A stretch of DNA of 64,000 nucleotides from Ignavibacteriales bacterium UBA1304 (GCA_002307295.1 DBTY01000029.1:14470-78469); one strand, 5' to 3'; shown: positions 50,268 through 60,411, counted from the stretch's first letter. The notes: a model not told the origin generated them from the sequence alone. Numbers and translations are program-made.

Positions 50268-51597
50268 AAATTCATCCTCCCTCACGGAAAAAGTCCGCGT
50301 ATATACCGGCAAACATTCTTTAGATAAATGGGTCTTGCATTATAACAAAGCAAATAACTTAAACGCAGCCATTGTTATTCCAGCGTTGGCAGAATATAAT
50401 AATATAAAGAAGCTGCTCGCTTCATTATTAAAAAATAACGCGGATGTTTTTAAAAGCATTCTTATTATTTTTATCGTAAATAATTTGGAAGATTCTTCCG
50501 AAGAAATAAAAGCTGATAATAAACTGACGCTTGAATTTATCAGAAATGTTAATTCGGCCGAACCATCAGATGATTCTTTAGTAAATGAAATTAGAAGTTC
50601 AGGGTTGCGAATTGGATATATCGACGCCTCCTCAAACGGACTGGAACTCCCTGCCAAAGACGGCGGCGTAGGGCTTGCCCGAAAAATTGGTATGGATTTA
50701 TCTCTTTCTGTTTTTGATTATGAGACTGAACCGAATAAAATTATCGTCTGCTTAGATTCCGATTGCACTGTGGCGGCAAATTATCTTCAGGAAATTAACA
50801 AGCTAACAGGCAGAGCAGATTTTTATGCCGGAGCGGTAAATTTTGCACATCCGGTTAACGAAGCGGAAACGATGAAAGCTATTATCTGTTATGAAATTTT
50901 TCTGCGCTATTATGTTGCAGGACTTCAATTAGCCGGTTCTCCTTACGCGTTTCACACAATCGGCTCTACAATGATCTGCAATGTGGAAGCTTATATAAAA
51001 ACAGGCGGAATGAATAAACGCAAGGCCGCCGAGGATTTTTACTTTTTAGAAAAGCTCTCAAAAAATTATAAAATTGAAAAAATAAATTCTACTACAATAT
51101 TTCCCTCGCCGCGCGTTTCATTCCGGGTTCCGTTTGGCACCGGACAGAGGGTGCGCCGCTTCCTTGAGGAACTGCAAAACGAATATCTGCTCTATTCGCC
51201 CGATTCGTTTCTCGTTTTAAAAAAATGGCTTGCCGTTTTTAATGATAACTCGACGTTTACGTCTGAAGTTTATTTATCCGAAGCGAAAAAAATTAACGAA
51301 CGGCTTTATGATTTTTTAGCGATGAATAATTTCAAAATTGAATGGCAGAGAATATTAGAGAACTCAAAAACGCCGGAACAGATTTCCCATCAAAAGAACG
51401 TCTGGTTTGACGGATTTAGGACGCTTAAGCTGATCCATTATTTAAGAGACTCACAATTCCCCCCTGCGCCAATGTTTGACGCCTTAGACAGGCTGTTTGG
51501 GCTTTTAAACATCTCGTCTGATATTACCCGCGCTGAAACAATACCAGAATTAAACGTACAAGAGGAATATCTAAAAATACTGCGACGTTATTTCTAA
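50257..51597 (+). CDS. family-2-like glycosyltransferase
   Basis: 446 residues. The start is a TTG at 50257 with AGGA eight bases upstream, overlapping the miaA end by 11 bp. The fold is GT-A-like: NNLNAAIVIPALAEYNNIKK, then LSVFDYETEPNKIIVCLDSD with the metal-binding DxD (DSD). The acceptor region includes FHTIGSTMICNVEAYIKTGG and RKAAEDFYFLEKLSKNYK. There is no membrane segment, so it works in the cytoplasm. The nucleotide sugar and product are unknown. The neighbours (miaA, amidase) give no sure pathway. Confidence 0.75.
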   Translation: MSSKNSSSLTEKVRVYTGKHSLDKWVLHYNKANNLNAAIVIPALAEYNNIKKLLASLLKNNADVFKSILIIFIVNNLEDSSEEIKADNKLTLEFIRNVNSAEPSDDSLVNEIRSSGLRIGYIDASSNGLELPAKDGGVGLARKIGMDLSLSVFDYETEPNKIIVCLDSDCTVAANYLQEINKLTGRADFYAGAVNFAHPVNEAETMKAIICYEIFLRYYVAGLQLAGSPYAFHTIGSTMICNVEAYIKTGGMNKRKAAEDFYFLEKLSKNYKIEKINSTTIFPSPRVSFRVPFGTGQRVRRFLEELQNEYLLYSPDSFLVLKKWLAVFNDNSTFTSEVYLSEAKKINERLYDFLAMNNFKIEWQRILENSKTPEQISHQKNVWFDGFRTLKLIHYLRDSQFPPAPMFDALDRLFGLLNISSDITRAETIPELNVQEEYLKILRRYF

Positions 51598-51613
51598 AAC
51601 TTCAAAGCGGGAA

Positions 51614-52252
51614 ATGCCTGAATTCTTTTATTTAATTTCTCTATATTTGTATAATAAATTAAATAGACTTCTTATGGATCCAATAAATATAATTATCGGT
51701 ATAAACGTAATCGCTTTGTTTGGGGCTAATATCCCGGGCGCAAAAAAAGGAATCAGATCTGTAGTCTCTCAATCTATTGAAAAGCCTAAGACCTATCTAC
51801 AGACTTTACCGCCTTCGCTTGCGACTCTTTCGCTTGTGCTGCTGATATTAAGCATATTTCAAATAGGCGCTCTGGATTATACTCAAAATCTTTTTAATAT
51901 CCGCGTAATAGCTTTGGTGGTTTATCTTGTATTCTCCTGGATTCAAATATGGGCTTATAAATCTCTTGGCGATAATTACTCGCAGAATATCTTACTTTTG
52001 AAAAACCATAGCCTTGTAACTAAAGGGCCTTTTAAGATAATCCGTCATCCGCAATATATTGCGCAGATAATTGGCGATTTAAGCGTAGCCGTAGCGGTTA
52101 TGAGCTATATAGTTCTGCCAATAGCATTACTTGAAATACCATTTATAATTATGCGCGCCTCTTTGGAAGAGAAAATGCTTTCAAAACATTTTGGCGATTC
52201 TTTTACTAAGTACAAAAAATCCTCCGGATTCATGTTCCCTTTTATCGGTTAA
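51614..52252 (+). CDS. isoprenylcysteine methyltransferase (ICMT)-like membrane protein
   Basis: 212 residues, with four or five hydrophobic segments (INIIIGINVIALFGAN, SLATLSLVLLILSIFQIGAL, FNIRVIALVVYLVFSWIQI, SVAVAVMSYIVLPIALLEIP). The ICMT/PEMT signature is VTKGPFKIIRHPQYIAQIIG with the later ASLEEKMLSKHFGDSFTKYK, which bind SAM. Bacterial members methylate unknown lipid or small-molecule substrates. The start is uncertain; ATG at 51674 would remove 20 residues. It is 16 bp after the glycosyltransferase and 9 bp before the amidase. Confidence 0.8.
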   Translation: MPEFFYLISLYLYNKLNRLLMDPINIIIGINVIALFGANIPGAKKGIRSVVSQSIEKPKTYLQTLPPSLATLSLVLLILSIFQIGALDYTQNLFNIRVIALVVYLVFSWIQIWAYKSLGDNYSQNILLLKNHSLVTKGPFKIIRHPQYIAQIIGDLSVAVAVMSYIVLPIALLEIPFIIMRASLEEKMLSKHFGDSFTKYKKSSGFMFPFIG

Positions 52253-52261
52253 AATAGATTT

Positions 52262-53788
52262 ATGTCAAACAAAGCAAGCATATTCATACTTATCGCAATC
52301 TGCATTTTCAGCGTTCAGGCTTTCTCTCAATCGACTAAGTTAATAATTCGCATAGATGGAAAAGAAATCCCGATTTCTGCATTTGTAAAAAATGAGTTTG
52401 TTTACGCGTCTTCTTCAGAATTAGCCGAAGCGCTAAAAATTAAGTATTATAAAAATAAAGCGAACCAAAAAATAGAATATAAGTTCGACGCATTTAATCT
52501 AAAGTTCTCTTCTAAAAATCCGTTCGTTATAAAATCGGCTAAAAGCGCCGCAGCCGAACAAATTATTCAACTGCCTATTTCTACTTATTTTATTGACGAT
52601 CAGATTTTTGTGCCTTTAGAGTACGTCCTTGAGTTAACAAAAAACGCTTATCCGAATCAAATGGATTACGATAAAGACCAGCAGGTTTTATCCGTGTTAA
52701 AAGGAACGCCGATACTTAAAGAAATAATAAGCCCAAAAGAAGGGACAATCTCAATCGCCGAAAAAACGAATGGCGTTCTTATTACTATAAAATGCGTAAA
52801 GAAAATTCCTAAATACTCAAGCTTTGTAAAAAAAGACGTCCTTACTCTAACGCTAAACGACATAAACGTGCCTGCAGATAATAGCGTTATTATTCCGTCA
52901 AAGAATTTTATTAAACGCGTTTCTTCAAAAAAAATAAAATCTAATTCGGTAATCAGTTTTGATTTAAAACCCGGCTATTCTTCCCACGAGTTTACTAGTA
53001 AAGACGACGGTAAAACTCTTTTGCTTACTATCCGTAAAGCGTCGCAGTTGGATAATTCGGCTAAAAAAGATAAGTGGGATTTTAACGTTATAGTTATAGA
53101 CGCCGGACATGGCGGCAAAGACCATGGCGCAATTGGCCTTAACGGTCTTAAAGAAAAAGACGTTAATCTTGCAATAGCGCTTAAAACTGGCAAACTAATT
53201 GAAGATAATATTAAAGGGGTTAAAGTAGTTTATACCCGAAAAACCGACAAGTTTGTAGAACTGTATAAACGCGGCAAAATAGCCAACGAGAAAAACGGAA
53301 AGCTATTTATTTCGATTCACTGCAACTCCACTCCGCAAAAACCGACTGACGCAAGCGGAACAGAAATATACCTTTTACGTCCCGGCAAAACTGAAAGCGC
53401 AATTAAAATTGCCGAAGAGGAAAACAGCGTAATAAAATATGAAGACAATCCTTCGCGCTATCAAAAAATAACCGGCGATAATTTTATTCTTGTAAGCATG
53501 GCGCACTCTTCATACATGAAATATTCTGAAAAATTTTCCGATTATCTGAATACTAATTTTATTAATAACCAGCAGTTAAAATCAAGAGGAGTAAAGCAGG
53601 CGGGTTTCTATGTGCTTGTGGGAGCTTCTATGCCGGGCGTTTTAGTTGAGACTGGTTTTATCTCTAATAAAAACGACGCACAGATGTTAAAAAGCTCCGC
53701 AGGGCAAACAAAAGTTGCAACGTCTATATATGAAGCGATTAAGAAATTTAAAGATTATTACGAAAAAGTAATCAAAACGGAATCGTAA
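52262..53788 (+). CDS. N-acetylmuramoyl-L-alanine amidase (Amidase_3)
   Basis: 508 residues. Signal peptide (FILIAICIFSVQAFSQSTKL). The N-terminal 250 residues look like copper-amine-oxidase-N and AMIN-type cell-wall-targeting domains (FVPLEYVLELTKNAYPNQ). The catalytic domain at about 275-505 has VIVIDAGHGGKDHGAIGLNG (zinc His), NLAIALKTGKLIE, FISIHCNS (second His) and MPGVLVETGFISNKND (catalytic Glu). It cleaves the amide between MurNAc and the peptide stem in the periplasm. No regulator gene adjoins. Confidence 0.92.
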   Translation: MSNKASIFILIAICIFSVQAFSQSTKLIIRIDGKEIPISAFVKNEFVYASSSELAEALKIKYYKNKANQKIEYKFDAFNLKFSSKNPFVIKSAKSAAAEQIIQLPISTYFIDDQIFVPLEYVLELTKNAYPNQMDYDKDQQVLSVLKGTPILKEIISPKEGTISIAEKTNGVLITIKCVKKIPKYSSFVKKDVLTLTLNDINVPADNSVIIPSKNFIKRVSSKKIKSNSVISFDLKPGYSSHEFTSKDDGKTLLLTIRKASQLDNSAKKDKWDFNVIVIDAGHGGKDHGAIGLNGLKEKDVNLAIALKTGKLIEDNIKGVKVVYTRKTDKFVELYKRGKIANEKNGKLFISIHCNSTPQKPTDASGTEIYLLRPGKTESAIKIAEEENSVIKYEDNPSRYQKITGDNFILVSMAHSSYMKYSEKFSDYLNTNFINNQQLKSRGVKQAGFYVLVGASMPGVLVETGFISNKNDAQMLKSSAGQTKVATSIYEAIKKFKDYYEKVIKTES

Positions 53789-53833
53789 TTTTTATTATCT
53801 TATAGCTATTCATTATTAAACATTAAACGCGTT

Positions 53834-54244
53834 ATGACAAAAACACAGATTTGGCTAAGCGGTTTTGTAATATTATTTGTAGCTCTGTTCATTCTAGGAC
53901 GTTTTACCAAACGGGACGAACCTGAAAAACTGATGACGCCGCAGTCTGCTTCAAAGCAGGAACCGCAGGAAACAAACCCGGTAAGACTTATAAAAGATCT
54001 GGGCTGCATAACCTGCCATGGCAACGACCTAAACGGCTCCAGCATGGCTCCTGCGCTGCATGGACTTCAATCCGCCTGGACGCGCGACGACCTTATTAAT
54101 TATCTTCGCAACCCCACTTCCTATCTAAACTCTGAAAAGTTTAAAGGTTATAAAGGCAAATTCAAAAATGTTGTAATGCCGTCGTATAACAATACTGACG
54201 TAAAAGATCTTGGCAAAATTGCAGATTTCCTGCTGGGGTTATAA
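53834..54244 (+). CDS. membrane-anchored class I cytochrome c
   Basis: 136 residues. The N-terminal segment WLSGFVILFVALFILGRF is an uncleaved anchor. The haem site is LGCITCHGNDLNGSSMAPAL, and the distal Met lies in FKNVVMPSYNNTDVKDLGKI, as in ordinary class I cytochromes. It resembles domains found in the electron-transfer subunits of terminal oxidases, but no such genes lie near. It starts 45 bp after the amidase stop, and may be co-transcribed. Confidence 0.88.
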   Translation: MTKTQIWLSGFVILFVALFILGRFTKRDEPEKLMTPQSASKQEPQETNPVRLIKDLGCITCHGNDLNGSSMAPALHGLQSAWTRDDLINYLRNPTSYLNSEKFKGYKGKFKNVVMPSYNNTDVKDLGKIADFLLGL

Positions 54245-54298
54245 ACCAACCTTAGTAAAGCTTAAATAAACGAAATTGCGCCTTCTGTTTTTTCATTC

Positions 54299-54395
54299 GT
54301 AGAACAGACTTTCAGTCGTTTTTTTTTGCGCAGCAAAACGTGAGAGATATGCTTATTGGAGATGCCAATATACGCAGACTAAAAATCTGCTCTAC
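54299..54395. repeat. degenerate palindromic repeats in the gap after the cytochrome gene
   Basis: GTAGAACAGACTTTCAGTCG at 54299-54318 and, inverted, CGCAGACTAAAAATCTGC with TCTAC (54373-54395) look like two copies of one palindromic element of the GTAGAGCAGACTTTC...CTGCTCTAC kind. A TATTGG/CCAATA hairpin lies between them (54354-54370). I think of it as an intergenic palindromic repeat family, by memory of similar elements. Confidence 0.4.
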
Positions 54396-54416
54396 AGCTA
54401 AGAAAAAGCGAAGCAC

Positions 54417-54452
54417 AAAAAAAAGGGGCTTCCCAATAAATGAGAAGTCCCT
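54417..54452 (-). terminator. rho-independent terminator of the aldolase gene
   Basis: On the minus strand an 11-bp imperfect hairpin (AGGGACTTCTC against GGGAAGCCCCT, one mismatch) is followed by eight T residues. It lies 45 bp beyond the aldolase stop. Confidence 0.75.
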
Positions 54453-54496
54453 CTAAAATTAATCTGATTTATCTTTTAACAGACAATCAAAAAAAC

Positions 54497-55546
54497 TTAT
54501 GCGATTGTTACATCCTTATCAAGATAAACATCCTGAATAAGATTTAACAATTTAACGCCTTCAGCCATAGGACGTTGGAAAGCTTTTCTTCCAGAAATTA
54601 ATCCCATACCGCCAGCTCTCTTGTTAACAACAGCTGTCTTAACTGCATCTGCGAAATCATTATCGCCAGAAGCTCCGCCGCTATTGATTAATCCCGCTCT
54701 GCCCATATAGTTGCTGATAACCTGATAACGAGCTAAATCGATTTGGTTGTCAGTTGTTAAATCGGTATAAACTTTTTTATTAGTTTTACCAAAGTTTTTC
54801 AATGAGTTAAAGCCGCCGTTATTTTCAGGTAATTTTTGTTTAATAATATCAGCCTGAATAGTAACGCCCAAGTGGTTTGCCTGTCCTGTTAAATCTGCAG
54901 AAACATGATAATCTTTATCAGATTTGAATGCAGGGTTTCTTAGGTAGCACCATAAAATAGTAGCCAAACCTAATTCGTGAGCGCGTTGGAAAGCTTCGCT
55001 AACTTCAATGATCTGTCTTCCGCTTTCTTCTGAACCGAAATAGATTGTTGCGCCGATAGCTGCTGCGCCCATATCAAAAGCCTGCTCAACTCTTGCAAAC
55101 ATGATCTGATCAGCTTTGTTTGGGTAGGTTAACAATTCGTTATGGTTAATTTTTACTACATAAGGGATTCTATGAGCATATTTTCTAGCTGTCATACCAA
55201 GTACGCCTAGAGTAGAAGCTACAGCGTTACATCCGCCTTCAATTGCTAATTCAATGATGTTTGCCGGATCGAAATATTTAGGATTCGGAGCAAAAGAAGC
55301 GCCTGCTGAGTGTTCAATTCCCTGATCTACAGGAAGAATTGATACATAGCCTGTGCCGGATAATCTGCCATGATTGTGAATTGCGCGTAAATTTCTTAGA
55401 ACGTTAATATTTCTGTCTGAAGGGATAAAAACTCTATCTATAAAATCAGGTCCAGGTAGATGTAATTCTTCTTTAGGAAATTTTGCTTTGTAAGAAAGAA
55501 GCGCGTCCGCTTCTGCGCCAAGTAATTCTTGAATTTGATTTGACAT
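54497..55546 (-). CDS. fbaB: class I fructose-bisphosphate aldolase (FbaB/DhnA type)
   Basis: 349 residues, normal. The start has GGAG about nine bases upstream. Seen are SGTGYVSILPVDQGIEHSAG, the strand containing YVVKINHNELL, AAAIGATIYFGSEESGRQI, and LGLATILWCYLRN. INSGGASGDNDFADAV and GGMGLISGRKAFQRPM near the C-terminus are the phosphate-binding loops. The enzyme forms a Schiff base and needs no metal; it is the DhnA-type class I form common in anaerobes and archaea, used in glycolysis/gluconeogenesis. It is single-gene, with its own terminator. Confidence 0.92.
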   Translation of the reverse strand: MSNQIQELLGAEADALLSYKAKFPKEELHLPGPDFIDRVFIPSDRNINVLRNLRAIHNHGRLSGTGYVSILPVDQGIEHSAGASFAPNPKYFDPANIIELAIEGGCNAVASTLGVLGMTARKYAHRIPYVVKINHNELLTYPNKADQIMFARVEQAFDMGAAAIGATIYFGSEESGRQIIEVSEAFQRAHELGLATILWCYLRNPAFKSDKDYHVSADLTGQANHLGVTIQADIIKQKLPENNGGFNSLKNFGKTNKKVYTDLTTDNQIDLARYQVISNYMGRAGLINSGGASGDNDFADAVKTAVVNKRAGGMGLISGRKAFQRPMAEGVKLLNLIQDVYLDKDVTIA

Positions 55547-55649
55547 AACGTTTTCTCCAATTATATTTATATTTTCTCTAACTTCTTTTAAAGAAATCTG
55601 TATAAGTTACGGTATTTTTTTAACTAATTCAATCTTAAAAAGTTTAAAT

Positions 55650-58205
55650 TTACTTAACTAAATTCATTTTACCCGTTTGTTTTTGAGAGCCTACCTTCAA
55701 TTGATAAAGATAAACTCCGCTTGCAGCTTTTTTACCGTAACTATTATCTCCTTCCCAACGCGTATAATACGTCCCAGCCGGAAGTACTTTGTTTAGCAGC
55801 CGTTTTACTACTTCGCCCTTGATATTATAGATCACAAGTTCCGTATTCTGGTTTGCTAAATTATAAGGGATTGTAAATCCTATAACTGTAGATGGATTAA
55901 ACGGATTTGGATAGTTATGCATTAATGTAAACTGATTCGGCGTTTTATTAGTTTCTGTATTTTCTTTCACTGCCGTAAGCTCATACCCTGCGCCGCGGGA
56001 AGCTCCCGTATTATTAGCTAAGTACAAATTAACATAATCCGGTCTGGAGGCCTGCTGCAAATAAGTATTAGCCCACTCGTCGTCAGTCAGACGCAGAAAA
56101 TTGGTAGTTGTGTATTCGTAATAGCTTGAAACCGGTCCGGTAAACGCGACCTTCCCTACTCCCGGCAAATCTGCAACCCACACGCCCAAATTTATAGATC
56201 CCGTGCCGCTATGCTTAACATAACCAGCCATATTGCCCCCTTCGTCGCCTGGCGATGTATGAAAATCTGCGACAATAATATCTTTTTTTGCCATGCATAT
56301 AGTTCCCGTATAATCGCCATAATATAAATCCGGGTACCATCCCTGCTCAGGAACTTCTCTTGAACACATGAAATTATCTTCGTACAACATTCTCTTTAAA
56401 AAAATGTTATCCGAATTAGATAAAGCAACGCCAGACAGCTCTTTTTGAGAAATAGCGGTAAGAGTATCGCAAATTTTAGCGAAAAAATCAAAGTACTTAA
56501 TTATTATCGGTATATTACCAGAATTTGACAAGATGGACGCTTTAAATTTTGCTTCAGCGTTTTGAGCCATTGCGCTTAACGTTAAGTAAAATGCAGGGAC
56601 AGGCTCAACATAACCATAAGGGAAAGAACACGCAGGCAGAGCAGTGTACGATTGCTTTGCATACAACAAATTATCGTGTCGTAATTCCGTCCATGTTCCC
56701 AACTGCGAATTTATTTTTTCCTGCCAGTACGCGGCCGTCTGCATAAACTCGGGTAAAGTAGATTTGTCTTCAGGCGGATTTAGTTTCCTGATTGAGTTTA
56801 GCCAGGCGTTATAAATTGTGCTGTTCCAAAAATCGCTTCCGTAAGAATCTATTAAATACCTCAAACCTGCAAGATTTTTAGAATATCCATATTTTGCCAA
56901 TTCAGTTTCTAACAGCCTTGCCGAAGCGTTATTGCCAAGCGCAAAAAGGATATCCTGCGTTGAAGGCAAAAGTCTTACCGCTTTTATTCTGTCATAAACT
57001 ACATTACCGGTTATATAGGAATCTATTACAAACCTCTGCCCCAAAAGCATAAACGACGAAGCCGGCACAACGCTATCCGGGCTTAGTGGACCTTGGCTTA
57101 ATATCTGCGAAAGTATTTTCTGATATGCATAAGATTCTGTTTTTAGCGTATCGGCAAATTTCTCGTAGGTCAACGAATCAAGCAGCTGCCCTGCGTTTGT
57201 CAGACCAGCGGCTTGTCGTAAATCTTTTAAATTTGTAAGCGTAACGTTATCCTGATCGCCGACAAAGAAACCGATAAGATTGTTTAACTCGTTATATGCG
57301 TCAAAGGAATTTGAACGCTCCGCTGATTCAAGAATTAACATCGCATCAGCGCTTTGTCTTCTTAAATCTGCCGGGAGTACATATTCATCTGACTTCGGAG
57401 CCGTTAAATATATTTCTATCCGGCCAAGCCACATCATACATTGGAAATAATTTGCAAGAATTGGATAATCAGGCGAAACGTAATGCGCTCTCGGTTTAAA
57501 CTGGCTGAAATCAATTTTCCTATAAGAGTCGCCGAATATTTTACAGTCCACGGCTGTTTCTGTTTTTATATAATCAAGGAATTGACTTATTATCGAATCG
57601 TTTGCAGAATAATATGGCGATACAGTTTCGCCAAGAAGTTTTAACGCTATCGTAAAATATACGTCTGCGTCTTTAAGGCTGTTCTGCATCTCCGGTTGCG
57701 CGGCGTAACGCGCGGCTAATTCTGCGTTTTTCCCATTTAACGCATATAAAAGGATTTTAAGTTTTGGAATAATTAAACTCACCTCCACATCGCTTAAAAT
57801 TTTATCATAAGACGCATGGAAGGCATGTGATATAGCGTCGGTTGAGACGAACACAGGTAAATCTTTTCTGTAGATGTTATCAAATTGCTGCCCGAATGTT
57901 CCTTCGTTCAATCGTTCCGTAACCATAAAACCGTTTTTCAGCAGCAGCGATTTTTCATAATCTGTAAGCGCGTACTTAATACAAACGCTGTCATAGTACA
58001 GCGCAGAACTAATATTTGAAGTTACGCCCGCTTTAAAATTACCTGCTGGATAAAGTTGCTTTAACTTATCGGAAGTCATGTTTTGGTTCTGCTCTAAAAA
58101 GGATTTGTATTTGTTTACGTCAAACGATTCCGTTTGAGCAAATATTGATGGGAGAAAAAGAGAAATTGTCAGGACAGAAAGCAGTAGTTTTTTTATAGTT
58201 TTCAT
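55650..58205 (-). CDS. DUF3160 protein secreted by type IX system
   Basis: 851 residues. Signal peptide (LTISLFLPSIFAQTESFD). The bulk is a DUF3160 domain: VFVSTDAISHAFHASYDKIL, then YPILANYFQCMMWLGRIEIY and DQDNVTLTNLKDLRQAAG. This family's function is not known. The last 80 residues are a type IX sorting tail: LMHNYPNPFNPSTVIGFTIP, TELVIYNIKGEVVKRLLN and KKAASGVYLYQLKVGSQK. The protein is thus exported through the inner membrane by Sec and through the outer membrane by the type IX machinery. It is alone, with about 100 bp before the aldolase. Confidence 0.88.
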   Translation of the reverse strand: MKTIKKLLLSVLTISLFLPSIFAQTESFDVNKYKSFLEQNQNMTSDKLKQLYPAGNFKAGVTSNISSALYYDSVCIKYALTDYEKSLLLKNGFMVTERLNEGTFGQQFDNIYRKDLPVFVSTDAISHAFHASYDKILSDVEVSLIIPKLKILLYALNGKNAELAARYAAQPEMQNSLKDADVYFTIALKLLGETVSPYYSANDSIISQFLDYIKTETAVDCKIFGDSYRKIDFSQFKPRAHYVSPDYPILANYFQCMMWLGRIEIYLTAPKSDEYVLPADLRRQSADAMLILESAERSNSFDAYNELNNLIGFFVGDQDNVTLTNLKDLRQAAGLTNAGQLLDSLTYEKFADTLKTESYAYQKILSQILSQGPLSPDSVVPASSFMLLGQRFVIDSYITGNVVYDRIKAVRLLPSTQDILFALGNNASARLLETELAKYGYSKNLAGLRYLIDSYGSDFWNSTIYNAWLNSIRKLNPPEDKSTLPEFMQTAAYWQEKINSQLGTWTELRHDNLLYAKQSYTALPACSFPYGYVEPVPAFYLTLSAMAQNAEAKFKASILSNSGNIPIIIKYFDFFAKICDTLTAISQKELSGVALSNSDNIFLKRMLYEDNFMCSREVPEQGWYPDLYYGDYTGTICMAKKDIIVADFHTSPGDEGGNMAGYVKHSGTGSINLGVWVADLPGVGKVAFTGPVSSYYEYTTTNFLRLTDDEWANTYLQQASRPDYVNLYLANNTGASRGAGYELTAVKENTETNKTPNQFTLMHNYPNPFNPSTVIGFTIPYNLANQNTELVIYNIKGEVVKRLLNKVLPAGTYYTRWEGDNSYGKKAASGVYLYQLKVGSQKQTGKMNLVK

Positions 58206-58264
58206 AATTACCCCTAAATATGTTAACAGAACTTAACCATTGCTGTGTAAAAAAGCAATAGCCT

Positions 58265-59701
58265 CTATACAATAGCGGGCAAGTAGATTGTAAATTCAGT
58301 CGACTGACCGGGAATAGATTTTACGATTATATCTCCGTAATGGAGCTTAACAATTCCCTTAACTAACGACAGCCCTAACCCAATTCCGCCTGTATTTCTG
58401 TTTCTGGAAGATTCCATTCTGTAAAATCGGTCGAATATTTTAACAAGCTGATCTTCCGCTATCCCCTCGCCCCGGTTAATTACGCTTATACCGACAGTAT
58501 TTTCATCTTTCATTGCGGCTTTTACAACAATATTCTGGTTTGCTTCGCCATACTTAACAGCGTTTTCAATTAAATTATTAATTGCCAGTTTCATTGTTTC
58601 CGGGTCAATCTTTACATAAACGTTATCTACCTCATTTTCAAAAACAGTGTTTATGTTTTTCTCTTTGCCAAATACATGCGCCGCCTGGACCAGATCGCAC
58701 AGATATTCCACAAGGTCGACTTTTTCTAAGTTTAGCCTGATAAGCGAGTGATCTATTTTGGATATAAAAAACAGCTTTTCAATTATATTTGTAAGCCGCA
58801 AAACTTCTTCATAATTGCTTAATAAAATTTCTTTATACTGTTCCGCAGTTTTAGGAGATTTAAGCCCCACTTCAATTTCGCCCCGCAAGATGGTTAACGG
58901 AGTTTTTAACTCATGAGAAGCGGCTATAGAAAACTGGTTCATGTATTCTATAGAAGTTCTTATTCTGTCGACCATATCGTTCATTTTTCTTACTAAACGG
59001 CCATATTCATCCTCATATTCCTCCCCCTCAATTTTATCATTCAGATTGGTTGCTGATATTTCTTCCGTCCGTCGTATTATTGAATCGATACGGGATAGCG
59101 ATTTTGCTGAAATTAAAGCTCCGCCAAGGATGGCTATTATAAAAAACAGCGGCGTAAGAATCATATAAATATCAGAAAGACTCTTTAATGTTTCGCTGAT
59201 TGTTTCGGTAGGATACGCAACTATGGTTTTATAATTACGCTTATTCATATACGCGCATCTTATTCTATGCGGCGATAATTTTTCGTTTTTATAATCGAAT
59301 AAGATAGTTTTACTTTTTACGGTATCAGGCACTTCAATTTTAAACTTTACTAAATTTCCGCTTTTAAATATTATTTTATTCTTAAAAGATATCTGGATAA
59401 ATGTGTTGCGGGAGTTGAATGCCACTGCGTCGTAAATAATATCCCAAACAAGATCTTCTTCGGTAGGGAAACGGGAATCCGGGGTGAACGTGTCAAAATC
59501 TAATTTTTCATCGGACACATAATTGCTAATTGCCGCAGCCTGACGGCTTAGAGAACTGTCTAACCTTTCGCTTAAGCTCTGATAAAGATAATAGTAGGAG
59601 AACACGCCAAATATAATCTCAAGTAGTAAAAATATGGAAGAATACCATAGCGTAGTTTTGAACCGGGTTGTCTTTGTAAAAGACTGGAATTTCAGACCCA
59701 T
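58265..59701 (-). CDS. HAMP-domain sensor histidine kinase
   Basis: 478 residues. TM1 at 16-42 (SSIFLLLEIIFGVFSYYYLY), a periplasmic sensor of about 130 residues, TM2 at about 175-200 (ILTPLFFIIAILGGALI) and a HAMP linker (DSIIRRTEEISATNLNDKIE). The acceptor His is in ASHELKTPLTILRGEIEVGL. The ATPase motifs are NLIENAVKYGE, RGEGIAEDQ and GIGLGLSLVKGI. The partner OmpR regulator is encoded 25 bp upstream on the same strand. The signal is unknown. Confidence 0.93.
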   Translation of the reverse strand: MGLKFQSFTKTTRFKTTLWYSSIFLLLEIIFGVFSYYYLYQSLSERLDSSLSRQAAAISNYVSDEKLDFDTFTPDSRFPTEEDLVWDIIYDAVAFNSRNTFIQISFKNKIIFKSGNLVKFKIEVPDTVKSKTILFDYKNEKLSPHRIRCAYMNKRNYKTIVAYPTETISETLKSLSDIYMILTPLFFIIAILGGALISAKSLSRIDSIIRRTEEISATNLNDKIEGEEYEDEYGRLVRKMNDMVDRIRTSIEYMNQFSIAASHELKTPLTILRGEIEVGLKSPKTAEQYKEILLSNYEEVLRLTNIIEKLFFISKIDHSLIRLNLEKVDLVEYLCDLVQAAHVFGKEKNINTVFENEVDNVYVKIDPETMKLAINNLIENAVKYGEANQNIVVKAAMKDENTVGISVINRGEGIAEDQLVKIFDRFYRMESSRNRNTGGIGLGLSLVKGIVKLHYGDIIVKSIPGQSTEFTIYLPAIV

Positions 59702-59726
59702 ACTAACTTTCCTTATTTATACGACG

Positions 59727-60401
59727 TCACTCATCTTTTATGATATAACCAATTCCTCTTACAGTATAAAGTAAAGATGGGCTCTCGAATCCTTTATCTA
59801 TTTTATTGCGAAGTTTATTTATATATACGTCAATTACATTTGTATCGGTATCAAAATGGTAATCGTAAACGTGTTCGGATAATTTAGTTCTTGATACGAC
59901 GCTGTTTTTATTTCTCATTAAATATTCAAGTATCGAATATTCCTTTGGCGTCAGGTCTATAATCTTATTGTCGCGCGTAACTTTGTGCGATTGAGTATCT
60001 AAGATTAAATCTCCGGCTTTAATTTGAACCGATTTTGAAATAACGCTTCTCCTTAACAAAGCTCTGATACGGGCAAGCAATTCTTCAAAAGCAAAAGGCT
60101 TCGTCATGTAGTCTTCCGCTCCGGCGTCAAGTCCGTCAACTTTATCGTGTACTTTGTCTTTTGCTGTTAAAAGCAAAATTGGAGTGTTAATTTTTTCTGC
60201 ACGGAGCTCTTTGGTAAGAGTAATTCCGTCTTTATAAGGAAGCATAACGTCTAAAATTAAAAGGTCATATTCTTCCATTGTAGCCAGTTCAAAACCTTCT
60301 TTGCCGTCGTGGCAAACGTCTACGGAATAATACTCTTCCTCAAGTCCTTTCTTAATAAAGGACGCGACCTTTTTTTCGTCTTCAACAATTAAAATTCTCA
60401 T
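59727..60401 (-). CDS. OmpR/PhoB-family response regulator
   Basis: 224 residues. Receiver domain with RILIVEDEKKVASFIKKGLE, phospho-acceptor Asp in DLLILDVMLPYKDG and MTKPFAFEELLARI. Winged helix at about 130-224: DLTPKEYSILEYLMRNKNSV, then HVYDYHFDTDTNVIDVYINK and LYTVRGIGYI. It is a complete regulator of the OmpR class, closely resembling CusR/CzcR-type heavy-metal or envelope regulators, though the targets are unknown. The kinase gene follows 25 bp downstream. Confidence 0.95.
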   Translation of the reverse strand: MRILIVEDEKKVASFIKKGLEEEYYSVDVCHDGKEGFELATMEEYDLLILDVMLPYKDGITLTKELRAEKINTPILLLTAKDKVHDKVDGLDAGAEDYMTKPFAFEELLARIRALLRRSVISKSVQIKAGDLILDTQSHKVTRDNKIIDLTPKEYSILEYLMRNKNSVVSRTKLSEHVYDYHFDTDTNVIDVYINKLRNKIDKGFESPSLLYTVRGIGYIIKDE

Positions 60402-60411
60402 GCCTTAATAT